From: an uncultured Aliterella sp.
Lineage (GTDB): Bacteria > Cyanobacteriota > Cyanobacteriia > Cyanobacteriales > Chroococcidiopsidaceae
Direction of reading: 5' to 3'
Assembly (NCBI GenBank): GCA_905479905.1
Contig: CAJQOK010000034.1
Coordinates: 1-8,145, forward strand
Length of the DNA: 8,145 nt
Shown: positions 6,369-8,145 of the stretch, in pieces
Layout: every line of letters starts with the position of its first letter
How positions within the stretch are numbered: the first letter of the stretch is position 1
Notes under the pieces: model-generated
The model's database searches: none
What the model was told of the DNA's origin: nothing
What the model saw: the letters and a program-made list of their open reading frames with translations, nothing else
Position numbers and translations under genes: made by a program

Positions 6369-6382
6369 TAAACAGCGATCGC
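6319..6382. repeat. HIP1 octamers (GCGATCGC), two of eleven copies in the window
   Basis: Perfect HIP1 palindromes occur at 6319-6326 and 6375-6382, the latter in the spacer before the GST gene. The other nine start at 148, 258, 1180, 2478, 3717, 3965, 4469, 5002 and 5734. Chance expectation for one 8-mer in 8.1 kb is about 0.12 copies. HIP1 is a known hallmark of many cyanobacterial genomes. No copy lies in 6383-8145, which covers the GST gene and the IS630 element. Confidence 0.95.
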
Positions 6383-6418
6383 ATTTCTTTACCAAATATA
6401 CAATCTAAAAATCACTAT

Positions 6419-7051
6419 ATGATCGTCGTACACCATTTAAACAACTCTCGTTCTCATCGCATTCTCTGGCTATTAGAGGAACTTGGGCTTGATTATGAGG
6501 TTAAGCGTTACGAGCGAGACTCAAGCACTATGCTTGCCCCAGCAGCCCTTAAAGAAGTGCATCCTTTGGGCAAATCTCCTGTTATTACCGACGAGGGGCA
6601 AACTTTGGCAGAGTCTGGAGCGATTACCGATTACTTAGTAGAGCGCTATGGCGACGGTAAGCTTGCACCCCCATCAGGGACACCAGAGAGATTGCGATAT
6701 GATTACTGGTTGCATTATTCTGAAGGCTCGGTAATGCCTCTATTGGTGATGAAGCTCGTACTTGACAATTTTGGGTTAGGAGATAGCGACGCATCTACCC
6801 AATTTGCTACACCCCAAATTAAGCTTCACTTTGACTATCTAGAAAGCGAACTTACTAAAAACGAATGGTTTGTGGGCGAAGAATTTACCGCCGCCGATAT
6901 TCAAATGAGTTTCCCGGTAGAGGCAGTAGAAGCCCAAGCAGGCTTAGATGCGAGTCGTCCGAAGCTTAAAGCCTTTCTCGAACGCATCCACACTCGCCCA
7001 GCTTACCAGCGCGCGCTAGAACGTGGTGGCAAGTACGAGCTTTTAACTTAA
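6419..7051 (+). CDS. Glutathione S-transferase family protein
   Basis: This is a soluble 210-residue two-domain GST, probably conjugating or reducing small electrophiles or peroxides with glutathione. The N-terminal thioredoxin-like domain (1-80) has NNSRSHRILWLLEELGL with Ser10/Ser12 as the candidate catalytic serine, the cis-proline motif GKSPVI (Pro54) and the glutathione gamma-glutamyl contact ES (65-66) in LAESGAITDYL. The helical C-terminal domain (about 90-205) carries the folding N-capping box FTAADIQMS (156-164). The overall pattern resembles bacterial and fungal Gtt1-type GSTs. No Shine-Dalgarno is visible before the ATG. The spacer holds a HIP1 octamer. The gene ends 23 bp before the IS630 element, whose insertion left its coding sequence intact. 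Confidence 0.93.
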   Translation: MIVVHHLNNSRSHRILWLLEELGLDYEVKRYERDSSTMLAPAALKEVHPLGKSPVITDEGQTLAESGAITDYLVERYGDGKLAPPSGTPERLRYDYWLHYSEGSVMPLLVMKLVLDNFGLGDSDASTQFATPQIKLHFDYLESELTKNEWFVGEEFTAADIQMSFPVEAVEAQAGLDASRPKLKAFLERIHTRPAYQRALERGGKYELLT

Positions 7052-7074
7052 TTTAAGCGGTATTACTGGTTAAC

Positions 7075-7086
7075 TACAGCAGTTCT
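7075..7086 (+). repeat. Left terminal inverted repeat of the IS630 element
   Basis: TACAGCAGTTCT matches the reverse complement of the right end (TACAGCAATTCT) at 11 of 12 positions. The first TA is the presumed duplicated target. Similarity fades after 12 bp. Confidence 0.85.
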
Positions 7087-7132
7087 TGGTAGAGTAGAAT
7101 ACAGTGAAAGAGTAAACTTAACTTGAAGCTGA

Positions 7133-8115
7133 ATGAAAGCATACTCTGTAGACCTTTGCTGTGAAAGTGATTGATGCTTATAACCAGCAAGAGGGGTCAC
7201 AGAGACAACTAGCTAAAAGGTTCCGAGTAAGTTTGACGTTTATTGAGAATTTATTAAAGCGTTATCGCACCGATGGAACCGTTGAACCCAGAGCGCATGG
7301 AGGAGGTCAAGTAGCTAAACTTAGCCCCGAACAAGAGGCGGTAGTAGCTGATTTAGTAGCCGAAAATAATGATGCCATTAAGGCAAGAGTTATGCGACCA
7401 ACTGGAGCAACGTGCTGGAGTACGGATCAGTCGAGCTACGTTTGCGTAGCATGCGCTCTGCGCGTTGGGACGATACGTCCAAAAGCTCCAACTTACCAGG
7501 AAAAAAAACTCTGCGCGCAACGGAGCGAGACAGCGAACGAGTACAACAGTTGCGGGTAGAATATTGGCATGAAATTGGAGCGGTCAACTTGGAGGATTTG
7601 GTGTTTGTAGATGAGACAGGCTCCAACTTAGCGATGACACGACGCTATGCCCGTTCTCAAAGAGGCAGCCGCGCTTATAACCATGCTCGGGTGCGGGCGC
7701 GGACAAAATCTCACAATAATTGGTGCAATGGCATTAAGAGGACTTGTAGGGGAAATTACTTTTCGCGCTCGCAACGGATGCTCTAGCCTTCAAGACTTAT
7801 GTAACTCAGGTATTAGTCCCTAACCTTTGGAGGGGAGCGTGTGTTGTCATGGATAATCTGCCTGCACATCTAGTAACGGGCATTCGAGAATCCATTGAAT
7901 CGGTTGGTGCAACAGTCCTTTATTTATCTCCCTATTCGCCAGATTTTTCGCCAATAGAAAACTGTTGGTCAAAAGTCAAAGAGTTTCTGCGTGCAAGAGC
8001 GGCACGAACCTATGCTCAGTTAGACCAGGCTATTACCGATGCTCTCGCTGCGGTGACACTCCAAGACATTATTGGCTGGTTTACCCACTGCTGTTGCTAT
8101 GTTTCACCTAAGTGA
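7133..8115 (+). pseudogene. IS630-family DD34E transposase, broken by five frameshifts and a 24-bp insertion
   Basis: Joining frames restores a full transposase. It starts at ATG 7133 (MKAYSVDL, the usual IS630 N terminus). The frame shifts near 7157-7160 to the HTH part (KVIDAYNQQEGSQRQLAKRF), then near 7377 to LRQELCDQLEQRAGVRISRAT. Next come a 24-bp insertion with an in-frame TAG (7447-7449) and VQKLQLTRKK. Further shifts occur at the A8 run (7501-7508) to KTLRATERDSERVQ, near 7713-7718 to IGAMALRGLVGEITF, and near 7762 to the C-terminal part ending at 8115. All catalytic residues survive: Asp in FVDETG, Asp in VVMDNLPAH, and Glu in SPIENCW, with 34 residues between the last two (DD34E). 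Each shift has the same sense (one extra base or two missing). The product cannot be made intact; pieces such as 7161-7559, 7412-7786 and 7849-8115 are remnants, not genes. Confidence 0.92.
7439..7462 (+). repeat. 24-bp GC-rich insertion inside the transposase pseudogene
   Basis: The reconstructed transposase frame reads SRAT, then ten codons including TAG, then RYVQKLQLTRKK. Related IS630 proteins have only about two residues at that point. Removing 24 bp restores T-L-G-R-Y-V-Q-K-L in one frame. The extra segment is bounded by CGTT at 7439-7442 and again at 7463-7466, like a 4-bp target duplication. It contains TGCG three times and the palindrome GCATGC. With its flanks it forms two adjoining hairpins: GCTACG-TTTG-CGTAGC (7435-7450) and GCGC-TCT-GCGC (7453-7463). 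Confidence 0.65.
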
Positions 8116-8126
8116 GAATTGCTGTA
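8115..8126 (-). repeat. Right terminal inverted repeat of the IS630 element
   Basis: AGAATTGCTGTA is the inverted partner of the left end and finishes with the TA target dinucleotide. It begins at the last base of the transposase stop codon. The 19 bases beyond it, to the window edge, are too short to assign. Confidence 0.85.
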
Positions 8127-8145
8127 TTATCCATGAACCGAACTT

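Larger units (their letters stand above)
7075..8126 (+). mobile_element. IS630-family insertion sequence, structurally complete but inactive
   Basis: The element runs from CAGCAGTTCT (7077) to AGAATTGCTG (8124) and is flanked on both sides by TA, the target dinucleotide that IS630/Tc1/mariner elements duplicate. It is about 1,048 bp without the flanking TAs, or about 1,024 bp after removing a 24-bp secondary insertion, normal for the family. It encodes a single transposase in the plus orientation, decayed by several frameshifts. It contains no HIP1 octamer, unlike the left three quarters of the window, consistent with acquisition from outside or recent spread within the genome. Confidence 0.9.

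Noticed and set aside
7161..7559. Transposase read from a GTG start as an intact small protein
   Set aside because: The true N terminus MKAYSVDL starts at 7133 in another frame, and this frame leaves the conserved sequence near 7377; it is a pseudogene fragment.
1..8145. CRISPR array, tRNA or phage genes
   Set aside because: No regularly spaced direct repeats, no cloverleaf with T-loop consensus and no phage-type proteins were seen on either strand.

Overview
The window is a stretch of a cyanobacterial chromosome. The evidence is a form IB rubisco operon in the order rbcL-rbcX-rbcS, a rubisco activase carrying a C-terminal small-subunit-like domain, and eleven perfect copies of the cyanobacterial octamer HIP1 (GCGATCGC). 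The presence of an activase and the style of the IS630-type element fit a Nostoc/Chroococcidiopsis/Gloeocapsa-like lineage better than a marine picocyanobacterium, but the genus cannot be fixed from this sequence.

Layout. Positions 1-234 (minus strand) hold the first 78 residues of an ABC-F type ATPase, which runs off the left edge. A divergent AT-rich spacer (235-533) carries the candidate rbcL promoter. The carbon-fixation block follows on the plus strand: rbcL (534-1964), a 10-bp hairpin, the assembly chaperone rbcX (2056-2463), a 10-bp hairpin that buries a purine-rich Shine-Dalgarno-like run, rbcS (2588-2911), a probable intrinsic terminator (2975-3008), then the activase gene rca (3055-4401). 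RbcX binds the C-terminal EIKFEFE motif of RbcL, RbcS completes the L8S8 enzyme, and Rca strips inhibitory sugar phosphates from it, so the block encodes synthesis, assembly and upkeep of rubisco.

Downstream is an RNA gene absent from any protein-based annotation: the small signal recognition particle RNA (ffs, about 4456-4550). It has a well-placed promoter (TTGCTA, 16 bp, TATATT), a GGAA-capped apical hairpin and a long closing stem. After it come a phasin-like small protein (4579-4947), a four-cysteine conserved-type protein of unknown function (5051-5449), queF for queuosine biosynthesis (5454-5888, only 4 nt after the preceding gene), a protein that looks like a remote bacterial relative of the archaeal CTP-dependent riboflavin kinase fold (5913-6368), and a glutathione S-transferase (6419-7051).

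The right end (7075-8126) is a complete but dead IS630-family element: TA dinucleotides and 12-bp terminal inverted repeats at both ends, and a DD34E transposase broken by five frameshifts. It also carries a 24-bp GC-rich insertion bounded by a CGTT direct repeat, which brings an in-frame stop. That tiny insertion inside the transposase resembles, in size and behaviour, the small dispersed repeats reported from Nostoc, and is the most unusual thing in the window. No CRISPR array, tRNA or rRNA was seen.
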